In this document: in pieces, positions 1 through 12,364 of the stretch | Layout: every line of letters starts with the position of its first letter | Position numbering within the stretch: the stretch's first letter is position 1 | Assembly (NCBI GenBank): GCA_965153455.1 | Contig: OZ234495.1 | Span: 20,704,875-20,768,874, forward strand | Direction of reading: 5' to 3' | DNA: 64,000 nt | DNA from: Sphagnum compactum | Taxonomy: Eukaryota; Bryophyta; Sphagnopsida; Sphagnales | Notes under the pieces: model-generated | What the model was told of the DNA's origin: nothing | Database searches by the model: none | What the model saw: only the letters and a program-made list of their open reading frames with translations | Position numbers and translations under genes: made by a program

Positions 1-1245
1 CTTTATCTCATGGTTTCAATTGTAGTTGAAAACCTGATTCTTTTATTCTTTTATGGCAAAAAAAAGAAACAAGTGGTGCAAAATTGCACCAAATTGGCTT
101 TGAACACAAACTATATCTAATTAAAAGTTTTCTTTTCCTCTTCAAAAGTTAAAGCTTATTTTCTCAATAATTTAGCATATTTTCAAAGGTTTTGGCCTTG
201 CCTCGCCCCCTAAAACCATTCACACCTCCCATCTCCCCATGCCACCCAAAAAGCAACACCTTCAAAAAGGGCGAAAAACTTTCAACCCTCTTCCACCATA
301 AACACCCTTCCCATCCCCCTTTGGAGATGAAAGGGGGGGGAATATGTCCACTATCCTTCCCACCTCAACCCACCTTAAAACAACTCACTTGACAAGGGAA
401 AACAATTGTTTAACCCTTTTCCTCCCCTTAAACCTACACTTATAATTTATAATCTTATCCATTCAACCTACTTTCATTATCTAGCCCTATACACATTCAA
501 TCCCCAACCCCTCCCCATCTCACCCCAATCAAGAAACAAGGTTCCCTTTAACAAATGGAAAACATCCTCCTTTAAACCTACACAAGACCTTGTCCATATA
601 GCCAACCTTGATTACTCATATTTTATACTTGCTTGGGAGGAGTTTCCACAATGCTTCTATTTCAAGTTTGGGGTATTTTGGATAGAGCCAACAAATTGGA
701 GTCCAATTCATGCTTGAAAATAAACAACAAAACCTTCAAACTTGTTCGTGAGGTAGCCAAAAGTTAGTCCAATGATAATAGATCATCATGTTGATCGAAA
801 CGCCCATTGCTTACATCGCACACCCATGTAACATTGAATTATCATTCCCTCTCTTGTTGAAGCTCTCATTTTTTTTGCAACACTTTCAAGTTCTTTTGTT
901 CTTTTTATGGCACATTCAAGCTCTTTCATATTCTTTGTGGCATGTTCAAGCTTTTTCAATCTCTTTGTGGCATGCTCAAATTTTGTGCACTCAAGCTCAA
1001 TATATTCATTCATTTTTAAAAAAACAATAATTCACACCTTGTAATGGCACCACCATTAGAATTGTTGTTAATGAGTTTTTTCCATTTTTCTTGTGCTTGT
1101 AGGAGTTGTTTTTCGTATGTTCTAAAGTTGAAAGTGAGATCATGAGAGTGATGACACTTCTAATAGAGGATTTCTTAGCATTCAACATTCAATTGTTGGT
1201 TGAAAGTGGGTGGAATGATATTGTTTTGAATCATTAGATTTTTTT
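1..1245. other. Gene-free AT-rich stretch
   Basis: I see no supportable gene here. The open frames between 190 and 1190 are low-complexity (proline-rich or Phe/Leu-rich), lie on both strands over the same DNA and have no recognisable domain. A short degenerate tandem repeat lies near 880-990, with a 'gcacattcaagctcttt'-like unit of about 30 bases seen three to four times. Confidence 0.5.
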
Positions 1246-2190
1246 GTGATTTTTGATTTGTTGATGATGAAGTTAAAGATTGGGTCAATGCTTGGATACC
1301 ACTTGGGATTTGAACTTCCTTACGACTTAATACAAGAATTCAAGGGGGTTGAACATTTTCAAGACACGAGAAAAATCATTTTGCAAATAATAAAGAAGTT
1401 GCGACCATTGGTTAAAAAACAAAACACCACATATAGGTGTGCAATTTATATTGGCATCAAAATTGCATGCTTGGAATTTGCTTGCAAAGCTAACTACCTT
1501 CAATCTAGCAAATGTTTTATGATTCGCAAATCCTTTGTGAACATGCTATTAATGTTGTGTTTAGAAACCAAATTTGATGGCCACAAGGTGAAAATTTGTC
1601 AAGGGTTATGTTGGGCTTCAAGGATTGGTGTGGCCCCCCTTCTATTCATGGTGCAATCAATTGCACATAGATTCATGTTTAGGAACCTAAAGGAGCTTTG
1701 CTATAAATTTCTTTTCATACAAATCCAAAGTTGACGACATGTAATTATAAGTAGTTGTTGATCATAAAAAGCAATTTAAAATTGTTTTTGTGGGATTACC
1801 AAGATCTATGATGATTTCAAAGTTCTTTGATTATCAGGCCTTTATAGAAAATGCGAATTATGATGGTTTTTTGAATCTTGAACACAAATCATAAGATGAC
1901 ATTCATCCATGCGTCATTAGGGGTAAGGGCTATCCATTTTTGCCTTGCGTCATGATCCTTCATAAGTGGAATGTGAACATTAGGCACACATTTTTGGAAG
2001 CATTATACAATAGAAATCTTTCTAGAGGGAACAATGTGGTGGAAAGGATTTTGGGATGTTGAAAAAGAGTTTTAGAAAGTTTTTGTTCAAAAGTAATCTT
2101 CATATCCTCCTTATTCCTAATGTTACATGTTATTGTTTACTGTATAACTTGATATTGGATGGGAAGCATGTTCATTATTGATGTAAATGC
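1246..2190 (+). pseudogene. PIF/Harbinger transposase relic (HARBI1/ALP1-like)
   Basis: Remains of a DDE transposase of the PIF/Harbinger superfamily, an enzyme that cuts and pastes DNA transposons. The first part (1246-1734) is still open and holds the N-terminal helical region. After it the coding sense continues only by changing frame: GFKDWCGPPSIHGAIN near 1612-1668, VVVDHKKQFKIVFVGLP near 1755-1805, GKGYPFLP near 1925-1948 and NNVVER near 2030-2047. These match the family landmarks (GAIDGTH, VVDH...VGLPGS, GDSGYPLLP, VVERAFG). The catalytic Asp of AID reads Asn and is followed by a stop. The Asp-Ala-Arg motif after the glycine-proline turn is lost, while the last Glu (VER) remains. In-frame stops lie near 1898 and 2060. 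The copy cannot encode an active enzyme. The superfamily call is firm in my reading; the exact family is open. Confidence 0.8.
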
Positions 2191-3949
2191 AATAATGCTA
2201 TAGCTGGATCATGAATATCAACAAGGTGGCATAAGGTGTAAAAATAATAGGACAAATGTCTGATTCAATGAGGTAGAAACTATTTTCAAAAATAATGAAC
2301 TTTTGAAATCTAGCCAAAGACTAACATTTCACTTTTGAAACATACCTAAAGAACAAATTAACACATAGAAAATGAACAAGCTAAAATGTTGTCAAGTGTA
2401 ATGTTCAAATGAAATTGAAATGTTGGACTCAATAAAATGTAAATGGTAATGTTCAACTATTTTCTTCAAGTACAATGTTGTCAAGTTTGGAATTGAAATT
2501 GAGAATGTTGAAATATTTAATGTCCAATTTTGTTCTCATCATCACAACTCTACAAATATCTTACAAATCATTACCATAGATCATTTCTATCTTTATTGCA
2601 AATTACAAATTTGAAGTTTGAAAAATATTTGAACTTGGTAGTAACAAAAAAAGAAGATTTTTGAGTAATTGTGTATTTTGCTAAACATGTGTAATGAGAT
2701 GTTTTGAAAATGGTAGTTGCTAATGACACTTATTGGTTTGGATTTGTTATGGCAAATTGATTCCAATTGATTGGAACTATTTTTTTTCAAGTTCAATGTT
2801 ACATAAAATATTGATGAATATTTAATGAAACATAATCTTCATTGCTACTATTTATTTTAATATTCTTTTAGCTCTCCAAATTGTTTATTTCAATCTTTAA
2901 AATTACGACTCCACAATTTATCATGTTATTGTTTAGCACAATAAAATTGAAATGTTGATTCCAAAGTTTTATCAAGTTCAATGCTCAAATGGTAGATTTA
3001 TTGAAATTGATTGCAACTATTCTTCTTCAAGTTTAATGTGACATCACGTATGTAATTGAAATGAGGAATGTTCATTGGAAGGTAAGTTTGATTGTTATTA
3101 TTTAGTTCACTGTTGTTATTTAGTTCAATGAAATTGAAATGTTGATTTGAAATTCCATCAAATGGCAAACTATTTTTTTTAGATCAATTGCTAGTTGCAA
3201 TTAATCTTCAATTTTTACTTGACTATTTAACAATGACAAATCATCATAAGAGGATTTAAACATGATTGGTGGAGGCATTTGCAATTGTTCTTTTATGAAA
3301 GCATGACACATTACATAGCTAAGGTTTGATCAAACTCTTACCATATTATTGTTCATCTTATGAACCTTCTTCTTTCTCTCCTTCAAATAATATTTGAAAT
3401 GCTTGAATGTCTTTTCATGAGACTTGGTCTTGTTCTTGTCAATTTCAAATTGATTTGTGTTGATGTGGTCCATGGCATCCATGATAATCAAATTTTTTTT
3501 ATCAATGGCTTTAATGACCAATAGGAACATTGATGATATTGTTCTTTTGATTCTACTACTTCCAAAAGTTATATAGTTATTGTTGCTTTAGATGTTGGAT
3601 GTGTGTTGGGTCTTGTAGGTGTCATAAAATTATGGAGGTTCAACATTACCTAATCTGAAAGATTATGAGAGTTCATTTAGGTTGATTACATTATCTACAA
3701 GAACTCCATGATTGTTGTCCTAGTTGAACTAAGGAGCCTCGTAGCTCTTGTGTGGAGCATCATCTTTTACCAACAACTCATGCATCAAAGATTGACTACG
3801 TTGTAAAGGAAAATGTTTTTCCTCCTTTTATTTATGTTGTATATAAATTCCATTGGCTTCTACTTGTAGATCCTTCAAGTGGATTGGAGCATTAATGTTG
3901 TTTTTCCGATGGAAGACCTCAATTGCAGTATAACAATCTTCATTGAATC
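2191..3949. repeat. AT-rich tract with degenerate repeats inside the Harbinger relic
   Basis: No gene is seen. Between about 2380 and 3160 a motif recurs in degenerate form: a 'ttgaaatgttg' segment followed by 'caactattcttcttcaag' and 'aatgt(g/t)acat'. The clearest pair is 2755-2815 against 2990-3050, with a weaker copy near 2440-2480. The tract lies between the transposase and Myb-like remains, so it may be the non-coding middle of the element or later insertions. Confidence 0.4.
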
Positions 3950-4330
3950 ATTTGGGCAATGAAATTTCTCCCATTCTTCCATTGCCAAATCCTACTATGA
4001 AATGTTATGACCAATGCCTTTGTAGTAATCAAATATCTTCTTGTAATCACCTTTAATGTAATTCCACTTGTCCTTAAACATCTCGCCAATTTTTAGAGTT
4101 TTTGAGTGTGTGATTGCTTGTAGGTCCTCTAATAATTTGTTCCACTACTATGTTGTAAGAATCGTGTTTGCTTGTAGATCAACTTCTTTCAAGGTGATGT
4201 GCTCCTTGTGTTTACAACTTATTAAGGCCATCACCTCTTTATGACTCCAATTAAAGTTGTGCTAACGAGAAGGACCTTTGTTTCTTTTGCCTTTGCTTTT
4301 CAAATTGTCTAATGAATTGTTTCTTGAATT
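3950..4330 (-). pseudogene. Myb/SANT-like protein relic of a PIF/Harbinger element
   Basis: Reading leftwards from about 4260, one frame gives NFNWSHKEVMALISCKHKEH, then KEVDLQANTILTT, two stops, WNKLLEDLQA, GEMFKDKWNYIKGDYKKIFD, YYKGIGHNIS, two stops and DLAMEEWEKF. The tryptophan spacing, the KDKWN...DYKKI segment and the GxGHN(T)S..D motif are those of the plant Myb/SANT-like (trihelix-type) second protein that PIF/Harbinger elements carry and that binds DNA with the transposase. Four in-frame stops show it is dead. It points toward the transposase relic at 1246-2190, so both proteins of one formerly autonomous element may be present, in convergent orientation. I could not find the terminal inverted repeats. 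Confidence 0.7.
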
Positions 4331-5000
4331 TTCCATTGAATCCATCTGATTTTCCTCTTGGTTCCAGTTGTATTGTTGTGAGATAATTTCACCTCCTTTG
4401 CCTCTACAATGTCTTCTACTATTGTTTGGTATTCAATTAACTCTTGTTGAATTGTCCATTATTACTACAAAGTTTGTGATGATGGCGTTGTGAAAGATGC
4501 AAACATGAAGATAGATGTAAAGAAATGATTGCATTGATGTAGTGCAAGGCATATAAACAAAGAAATGATACATGCAAAGAAAAAACACAATGTTATGACA
4601 CAAAGAGATAGATGTTAGATGTAGAGGCACAAGTGGAAAGTTTACATGTGAATTCTAATGGTGAAGTTCAAATGAAGCACACAAGAGCTGAGAGGCAAAT
4701 TGTGATGCTAAGGTGTGGGTCATGAAGCACAAGTGCAAAACACAAGGGTGATGGGGAGGTGTGGAAGAATGACCATAGGCTATTGGTGGTTTTAAGGATG
4801 AAGTATTTCGATTTTTGAATTTTTTGAACACCACTACAATCATTTAAAACCTTCTTTAATTTTAAAATTAAATTAATGATAACAATGGCACATCATTTGT
4901 AACATTAATTCTTTCTAGATAATTTTCTCCCTATTTGAACATAGTTAATTATCACTCATTTTATCAACCACATTATCTTCATGTTTAAACATACCTTTAA
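4331..5000. other. Gene-free AT-rich stretch
   Basis: Nothing supportable is seen. The small open frames here (4433-4630 and 4655-4843, -) have no recognisable domain and skewed composition. This may be the outer part of the Harbinger relic. Confidence 0.4.
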
Positions 5001-5009
5001 TCTAAGATT

Positions 5010-7290
5010 TTTTTTCCTATGTTTGCTTGTTAGTGGGATTTTGTTGAACAGTTATTGTTAGCGGTGATTTATCACATTATGGTTCTCTCACCCCCACATG
5101 CATTTTAGGGTTTTAAATACATATGTGAATATCGGCCATTTCATCTCCCTGACAACCTCCATGAAGCAAAGATATTCACCATTTCACCTTATTGGATCAA
5201 AAACTGTAATTGACACAATGTACATAACACACAAAATGTGGAAATATTCTTTAACAATAAAAGAAATGGCCTCCCACCATTGATTTTATTTTGACAAATT
5301 TTCTTCACTTGACAGAAAAATAAAAATCCAGAATGACTCATACAAAGGACAGTTGTGGAAAAAATGTTCTTCAATGGGCTGGATTTTGAGTAATTCTTCT
5401 TGTGCCTGATGGCCAGTGTGTTTACATCACATATAATTGAAAAAAAACCCCAGGGTCCAATAAACCCACAATTTCGTTGTCTTAAATTGAAATATAATCA
5501 AAACATCAAATTATTATTTTTAATTATTGTAAAATAAAAACTTGTGATGTAATATCTTACAATTGAAAATAGATATTACAAACTATTTTTATTTTCATGT
5601 AATATGATTATTTTTATGTATTCCCCCTCCCCCACAATTTATTGATTTCACAAAAGTGGAGAATAGCTTCTAAAAACAGTCTAATTTTCTTTCTGAATTT
5701 TTTTGAAACAAAAGTCTAAATCCTAAAATACAAACTTGTGATATATGTCCAAAACAACAATTAAGGAAACATACTAAAAACTATTTTTCCTAAGCATTTC
5801 CATTTTGAGGATTGGGCATGATTTTGTAGAATAATACGAATAGTATCAAAATATGAGAGGAAGCGTAAAAAAGATATATCAGACAAAATACACCATCCTA
5901 GTGTTTGGAATACAATGATTTTATTAAGGCGGAAAATGGGGTTGCATTTTATCAGAACCAATGACAGATGTGTAAGCTTGGATGCAAGTGCCAACGGTTA
6001 CAATGGTGGCTGTGATAACACCTATCACATACCATGGTCTGGAACAAAATAACTGATAGAATTCAGTTCTCAGTACATTCAGTGAGGATTTACACTGTTT
6101 ATTGATTTTGGACACCATGTCTACGTATTCTTTTGAATTTCCGGGAACGAATAATTGACTTTGCAAGCTATTCCACATTTGAAATGCATTATTATCGGTG
6201 CAAAGTTGGTTTTGGATCACACCACAGTCGATTAGATGTTTCACATCTCCTACCTCCTTGATAAGACTTGTCATGAGGTATAGATATTCGCCAAATGGAC
6301 ATTTACAATAAGTAAAAGGTTCCATGTGCTCATACATCGACAGATTGCGAAATAAAGATTCTGTCTCGTCACATAAGTTTACAATTGGCAGGAATAAACA
6401 ACGTTTATGAAAACGCACTTCATCCAACACTCCCTCGATTCCTTTGATTTGAATTCCAGCTTTCTTCAAAGCGGTTGCAGATTGTATGGTGATCATTCTT
6501 GCTCCATATCGCCTTTCCAAATTTTGACCGCACAGTATTCTGTAAACACAAGCTACGATGTGTGAACATTTTTCCAATTCGCCTTGAGGATGCGCCTTTT
6601 CAATTTTGTCCACATGGTCTTCAGTCAGTACAAAAATAAACCCACACATAAAGGAAACATAAGCTTTCAAAATCATGTCCAACATGTACTGTTGTTTCAT
6701 TAATCTTGAATTCGGTTCTATCAATTTCTCATAACATTTGCTAATGACTTTCGTCAATAAAGCTATGGGAATTTGATTCTCAAACAAAAAAAGATCAACA
6801 GGAAAGATTATGTACTCCCAATCATTGGGCTCCATCAAAGGCATTAATCTAGCACCTTTCTGCATTATCTCTGCAAAGGTAACACCAAACGCGAGCCGAG
6901 CAAATACCAAAAATATTGTCAAAGCATCTAAAGTTAATAAGTATTGAACCTGCCTCATACTGAAGTTAGGTTTGCCGTGATTTAGACCGTATGCTCTCAA
7001 AACACCTACAGGGTCATCCACAACCGAGACACAAAATTCATCCCATGGTCCCAACTCGCATGCTGCAGCTAAGGCTATTTTCAGATCTTCTGATTCACTA
7101 GGGTGCAGGACATCACGATTGTGGAGGCCAAAATACCAGTGGTACGGAGTGTATTGTTCCGAAGGTACACGAAAACGGGCTGGTAATTTCCTTATGAGAA
7201 CGTCATTCCTTACTTCCCGAACTTCATGTATCTCAAATGTTGTTTTAAATTCATTGAACCATTGAGATGTTTGTTCCTCAGAAATGAAGT
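5010..7290. repeat. Segmental duplication, copy 1 (carries the open DUF247 gene)
   Basis: This segment matches 13530-16465 in the same orientation. The left edge is visible as 'cctatgtttgcttgttagt' near 5021, against 'cctatgttcgattgttagt' near 13550. The match then runs through the 3' flank ('ttacaattgaaaatagat' near 5558 and 14023) and the whole DUF247 gene. It ends inside the N-terminal codons, near 7290 here and 16465 in copy 2. Copy 2 holds roughly 650-700 extra bases (about 14070-14745) that are absent here. The two copies differ by many substitutions, so the duplication is not recent. Confidence 0.75.
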
Positions 7291-7405
7291 TAGCTATTTG
7301 CTCTTCAGTATCGGAGTTCCCTTGCCCTTCAGCCATATGAGATACCGAAATAGATGTTTGCCCTTCAATATTAATGTTGTCAGTGTCAGGCAAGATGTCT
7401 TCCAT
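5924..7405 (-). CDS. DUF247-family membrane protein, open copy
   Basis: A 493-residue protein of the plant-specific DUF247 family (UPF0481-like). Most members have no known biochemical role; a pair of them are the male self-incompatibility factors of grasses. Family landmarks in order: a charged N-terminal leader, the RVPSEQYTPYHWYFGLHNRD block (79-98), the LFLFENQIPIALL core (205-217, the family's LLxENQxPxxxL signature), CVYRILC (286-292), AGIQIK (316-321), the EYLYLMTSLIKEVGDVKHLI block (373-392) and one C-terminal membrane helix (about 458-482) with a short hydrophilic tail. The length fits the family. There is no intron in the coding part. The stop overlaps an AATAAA-like signal (TAATAAAA). 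A 'ttcgcag' acceptor-like site lies about 20 bases upstream of the ATG, so a 5' UTR intron is possible. A broken copy lies at 15110-16460. The intact frame suggests function, but expression is unproven. Confidence 0.82.
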   Translation of the reverse strand: MEDILPDTDNINIEGQTSISVSHMAEGQGNSDTEEQIANFISEEQTSQWFNEFKTTFEIHEVREVRNDVLIRKLPARFRVPSEQYTPYHWYFGLHNRDVLHPSESEDLKIALAAACELGPWDEFCVSVVDDPVGVLRAYGLNHGKPNFSMRQVQYLLTLDALTIFLVFARLAFGVTFAEIMQKGARLMPLMEPNDWEYIIFPVDLFLFENQIPIALLTKVISKCYEKLIEPNSRLMKQQYMLDMILKAYVSFMCGFIFVLTEDHVDKIEKAHPQGELEKCSHIVACVYRILCGQNLERRYGARMITIQSATALKKAGIQIKGIEGVLDEVRFHKRCLFLPIVNLCDETESLFRNLSMYEHMEPFTYCKCPFGEYLYLMTSLIKEVGDVKHLIDCGVIQNQLCTDNNAFQMWNSLQSQLFVPGNSKEYVDMVSKINKQCKSSLNVLRTEFYQLFCSRPWYVIGVITATIVTVGTCIQAYTSVIGSDKMQPHFPP

Positions 7406-9289
7406 CTTGATCCGAACAAATCTGCGAAATTACCACCTCTGTGACAACATCACAATGAGAAACTTTAGTCACTAAAATTAGATGATGTAAAAGAAACATG
7501 TAGCAGAAACCTACTTCCCAAGATGCTTACAAATTTCGATGATCCAATGCTAAAAAGACCTGACCATTCTGAAGCTTTGTAATGACCCATGCCCAGAAAT
7601 TGATGGGTATGTGTCAACGCTTCTAATTTTTTGGGAGGTGTTGATTGGCATTATGAAAAGATTACTTAAGAAACTTCATTTTTGATAACAAATTAACAAT
7701 AATATTAGTCTATGAACGCATAGTGAAATAGTGATTGTGGCCTAATTGTGAACAGGTTATTTCATGAAAAGCACAACGATGCACGGATCCATCAAATGAA
7801 ACGCACCGTGATAGTATTGAAGAGGTTGTACAACTTCCTATTATTGAATCTTTTCAGCTTTTCAAACAATGTATACTTGAATACTTTCTTCGAGGAAATA
7901 CCTAAAAGCTGCATCCAATGCACAACAAAGAATTGAACCATTTCTTTAAGGAGTAGCGGGAGACATCCAATGTGCAAATACAACAATCCAGTGTAGCAAT
8001 TTATCGTGAAACTAGATTGAATAAAAACATATCGACAGTTAGATCACGGGCCAAAGCACTAAACCCAAAACATTGTAGATCAAGTTTCGTGTTTGAGTTA
8101 CCAGTGGAAGGCAAATGAGATCGGAGTATTGCGAGCGAGAGTTGCCTAATCGCGTGGACGTTAGGCCCTCCACGCAATAACACAGTGCGTTGGACGTAAG
8201 AAAGCGGTACAGAGCAAGCAACTTGTTGAACTTGGAGGTTACTGACGCACTAATCTTCCGGGGAGGCGGAAGCGTGCGTTACGTGGTAGACAGAAGATCA
8301 GTCGTTGTAGTAAGCAAGCATCACAAATCGATGTATGCAATCTGTTGGGAGAGCGGCTGGAAGAAAAATCTGAATCATCTGTACTGCAGTAGTAGTAGAC
8401 AACACAAAATATCTGAGAAAGTGACAGATCTATACAAGCTGCTAGACAGAACATACATGAGAGACACCAGAATACCAAAGAAGAGAACGAGCTGATTTTT
8501 GTTCCCATGCTTCAACTGTACAACTCTAGATTCACATCTGAGTCGAACAGAGTATAATACTAGTATTGAGTTAAAGCTAGATGGATCCGAGTGGAGCACA
8601 ATGTTGGGTGGTCATGGGCAGCACTAAATTAAGTATGACGACACTTCAAGACTGGATTGCAGATGTAGATCACATGGAAGCCAGGAAGAATACGAATCTT
8701 GTGGGAATACGCAATTGCGGCAGCTGTTAGAATTGCCCGCATGTGAAAAAGCCAGGGGTCTAAGTGAGAAAGAACGAAGAGAAATGGCAAGAAGGCATGT
8801 GGGGATAAAACAATAATGACGACTGGAAGATACGAAAAAACGTGCTGGAAACAACAAAGGAAAGAAGAGAGGTCGCTAGGGGGATGGAGACGAGCAGGAA
8901 GTGAGAAAGGTCAAGAAAGAGGCAAGATGTTAGGGAAGATTGTGAGAGGTAGAGGAGAACGCTTGGTTATATAGGCACCTCGGAGGCTCTGAGCATGAGT
9001 GTCTCTGCTTGAGGGGAGTGGCCATTCGGTTGTTAAAAAGACCTCTCCCTGGACCAATCATTGTCAATGGCCAATTAGGGAGCACTGTCGGATCATATTG
9101 ATCACACTCTTCTCTAGCACCTGCAGAGCTTTGCCGCCCTTTTTTACCAAAATAAGCTGAGAAAATATGTAGGAGAAAAACTATTTTGCTGCACCAAATC
9201 GGCACTATTTGTTGATTTTTCTTTATCCAATTTTAATGTGAAGCGTCATATACTAAGCACTGGTGGGGATGCTCTTATTTCAGTATAGG
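7406..9289. other. Upstream region of DUF247 gene; no gene recognised
   Basis: No supportable coding gene. GC content is higher between 8180 and 9130 than in the flanks, and several short open frames overlap on both strands, none with a known domain. The end of this stretch, near 9235-9275 ('catatactaagcactggtg...atgctctta'), recurs near 60056-60092 as 'catactgagcaccggtgg...atgctctta', which looks like the shared end of a short mobile repeat. Confidence 0.4.
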
Positions 9290-9990
9290 TAGCAAGTCCT
9301 TTCCATATTGGCAAGATTTTCCACTCCTTTCCATGGTCACTTTGCTTTTGGGATTTTCAGCATTCTGTACCTTGAGTCTATAAAAACGCATGTCAAAGTT
9401 CAGGCAAGTTGGAGAGTTTCATGCTGCAGTAAGCACTATAGGGTATCCCACCTTGTCACCATATATTCAAATTGTCTAAGTAGTGTTGGAAGACAATCCC
9501 AGTAGTTGAACATACAAGTGATTCCCATCTGACGAAAAATGAGGTGCCTAAATAATAGGTTGCAAGAATCTATTGAACTTTTTTGAAGTTAGCATCAATT
9601 ATCAAACCTACTCATTCCATATACTCTTGCATAAAGCACTCAGACAAATGTTCTATTGGATATGGAGGGCGCCTTATATTTGTGAATATCCCTCCTTCTG
9701 AAGAGGAAGGATCTTACACCTACTATTTAAAAACACAAAGGATCTTAGGCCTACTTACATGTGGTAAGGTCCCTACCACTCCTAAAGAGTAAGTGAAAGC
9801 TCCATCCCACTCCTACTTTGGTCATTACCTATGTATGTTTAGGCTTTTGATAATGTCACCTCGTGCTTTATGGTGGGTAAGGCACACAAAGTTGTGGGGG
9901 AGAGGGGGGAGGGAGGGCATTTTCAAAATAAGGGCTGTACCTTGTCATCATAGGCCCTTATTTTGAGTATGCCTGACAGTGGGGCTCAAC
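9290..9990 (+). repeat. Diverged copy (C) of the 11-13 kb / 18-20 kb repeat family
   Basis: 'ttggcaagattttccac' near 9308 followed by 'cattttgggattctc'-like sequence matches 12061-12115. Sequence near 9460-9560, including 'cctaaataataggttg', matches 12640-12745 and 19370-19460. 'ggtaaggtccctaccactcc' near 9763 matches 20379-20398. The copy lacks the internal tandem block and is shorter, so it is a partial and older member of the family. Confidence 0.65.
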
Positions 9991-10299
9991 TGTACATGTA
10001 AGGGGTTTGGGTGTCCAGTTCAGGCACCTTTTCATGTTTCTTCCTATGTGGGAACAGACAGCCAGCTTCTGTGCTTCAGTTGTATTGTGAACTGATAGTG
10101 GAGAGAACATGCTTTTGATGTGTGTCAACATTGGGAACGGCTCTGGAACAAGCCCTAGTAGAGCACTTTACCCCCTGGGGGAATGGCAGCTTGCCCTTGC
10201 AATCTCACCGCATTCCTAGGTGGAAGGGGCCCTACGGGTAGGTAGTGCATTAAGTTTGGATACACAGATCTCTTGGTTTTCTCAACCAGACAGATATGG

Positions 10300-10455
10300 T
10301 TTGTTAACTCTGGTTAGCCTATTCCACATTTCAAAAGTGTTTTGTGAGCTACCAGAACATTTTTTCATCACACCAAAATGGATTAGGAGTTTTACATTTT
10401 CTGGGCTCTTGATAAGGTCGCCAATGAGTTGAAGGTATTCTGTGTAGGGTAAAGC
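10300..10455 (-). pseudogene. DUF247 gene fragment
   Basis: Reading leftwards from about 10455 gives ALPYTEYLQLIGDLIKSPEN, VKLLIHFGVMKKCSGSSQNT, FEMWNRLTRVNKPYLSG and a stop. This aligns with EYLYLMTSLIKEVGDVKHLI, DCGVIQNQLCTDNNAF and QMWNSLQS (residues 373-416) of the open DUF247 protein at 5924-7405. Only about 50 codons of the C-terminal third remain, without the membrane helix. It is more diverged from the open gene than the copy at 15110-16460 is, so it derives from a different family member. Confidence 0.75.
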
Positions 10456-10984
10456 CATAGGGTAAGGGGCACTCTCAAAATAAGGGGCCTAGAACAAGGC
10501 GATAGCCTGAGTCCAACCTCACATTTTGAGAATGTCCCCCACCCATGGGCTTTCTCTATCGTAAAGCACGAGACAAAATTTATCGTGTACCAAACCTATG
10601 TAGAACACGATACATATGAATGGCAAAATTCTTATGCCTACTCTTCAATAGTGGGAGAGTTCTTACACTTACAAGTAAGCATAATTTCCTTCCCAATTTC
10701 TAGGAGGGAAATTGATGAATATAAGGTGCCTTCCACATAGACAACATACACTTGCTTTACACAAGTGTATTGATTATGAACCAAAACCATAACCAAAACT
10801 TATATTGGAACCTTTGCCTTGTTGAGTAAGGTCTCCTAGAGTTAAAAATTAATTTAGTTGAAGAAATGTTAAATTTGAACTCAAAGATCCTAATTTTATC
10901 TAAGTACGAGACATAAGATATTTGTACAAGCAACAAAAAATGATTTGAAATTCTTTTATTAAGGCATCAACTTTGAGTCATGCA
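10456..10984. other. Gene-free stretch
   Basis: No gene seen. A short motif 'cactctcaaaataagg' near 10470 recurs in variant form near 9921, 9957 and 20465 and is part of the same dispersed repeat landscape. Confidence 0.4.
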
Positions 10985-11459
10985 CAATATTAAAATAATG
11001 ATTAATTAATGATGATTCATCAAATCATTATCAAACTATAAAAAATCATCATTTAATAAATTATCATTGTTAATCTTTAAATAATTACATAAGTAACAAA
11101 CTATTAACATTAAATTACAGACAATTCAAATTGTCCAAATGGAAAGTGAACAATGAACAATCCACTCTTCACACCAAACACAACTCGGAACATACCGCCC
11201 CCAAAAAGAAAAGGAGGCTCCTACACTCAGTGGTGCAACCTCCCATTGGTTGCATGAAAATTTTATTCTTATAAAATGGCTGCCACTATTTTTGACCTCC
11301 ACTAATAGCTCTTCATAAGAACACCCTACCTATTGAGTTAAAAATTAAAACACAACATTGCAAGCTTACCCCAACCTCATTTGGGTTCTCATTTTGGTAA
11401 AGTCGGTAACCCGAGGGGCTTTACGGCCATGTCTTTCTAATACTGTAACAATTTTCCCC

Positions 11460-11925
11460 GGTGTCGTGGCCTGCCTTGCTCGCAAGGCTTTTGGATTCTC
11501 AACCCCGTCTAGCGTGGGCTGGGCCTATCCCCAGTTGTGGACTTTTGGGACTTGTTGGAATAAACTGTGTGGGTCGGTTATTTTGTTTTTTGAGCAGAGG
11601 ACTTAAACAGAATTGCTCCACCTCATGTGGGCCCTTCTTCCTGTAAAGCCCTTGCCATCAGGATTTACTGACCAGGTCTTTCTAATATTGGCAAGATTTC
11701 CCCCCTTGTCTTTGCGTGCCTTATTTCAAGGCGTTTGGATTCTCACCCTCATATCTACCTTGGGCTCATGGGGCTATCCCCCAGATGTAGACTTTTGGGA
11801 CTTGTAGGCAAAAATTTCCCCCCTTGTCTTTGCGTGCCTTATTACAAGGCTTTTGGATTCTCATCCTCATATCTACCTTGGGCTCATGGGGCTATCCCCC
11901 AGTTGTAGACTTTTGGGACTCGTCT
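11460..11925 (+). repeat. Tandem block of about 110-120 bp units inside copy A
   Basis: Three to four imperfect units share 'aaggcttttggattctc', 'ctaccttgggctcatgggg', 'gctatcccccag' and 'gtagacttttgggact'. Unit starts lie near 11470, 11700 and 11817. The same block, again about three units, is in copy B at 18300-18650, so the array predates the duplication of the larger unit. Confidence 0.75.
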
Positions 11926-12364
11926 GCAAAATGCGTGTGTTTTTTGTTTTCTTTGCTGCGAGTTTTACCTCAATAGCTCCACCTCATGCAGGCCTTTATT
12001 CTGAGCCCTTATTCCTGGAAAGCCTATGGCATCAGGCTTTACTTACCAGGTCTTTGTTATATTGGCAAGATTTTCCACCTCTTGCCATGGCCTGCCTTCA
12101 TTTTGGGATTCTCGGCCTTATTTACACTGGATATTTAGGACATGTGGGAATACAACTTGTGGGGCTGTTGTCCCCCTCCCCCCCCCCCCCAACAAAGTCA
12201 TGCATTGCATGATTCTTGGCTGGAAGACCGACATGATGGGGCTGATGCTAGCCTTTCAATTCACAATGCCATTAAGGGTTAAAGTCAGCCTCACTCAGGG
12301 CCAAAATTTTCCTCATTTTCCATACAATTTGACCCAACACCTCTCTTCCATCCACCAAAATCAA

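Noticed and set aside
8628-8816. Plus-strand stretch reading LPACEKARGLSEKERREMAR
   Set aside because: It resembles coding sequence for 30 codons but has no ATG, no clear acceptor and no known family; an overlapping frame is also open.
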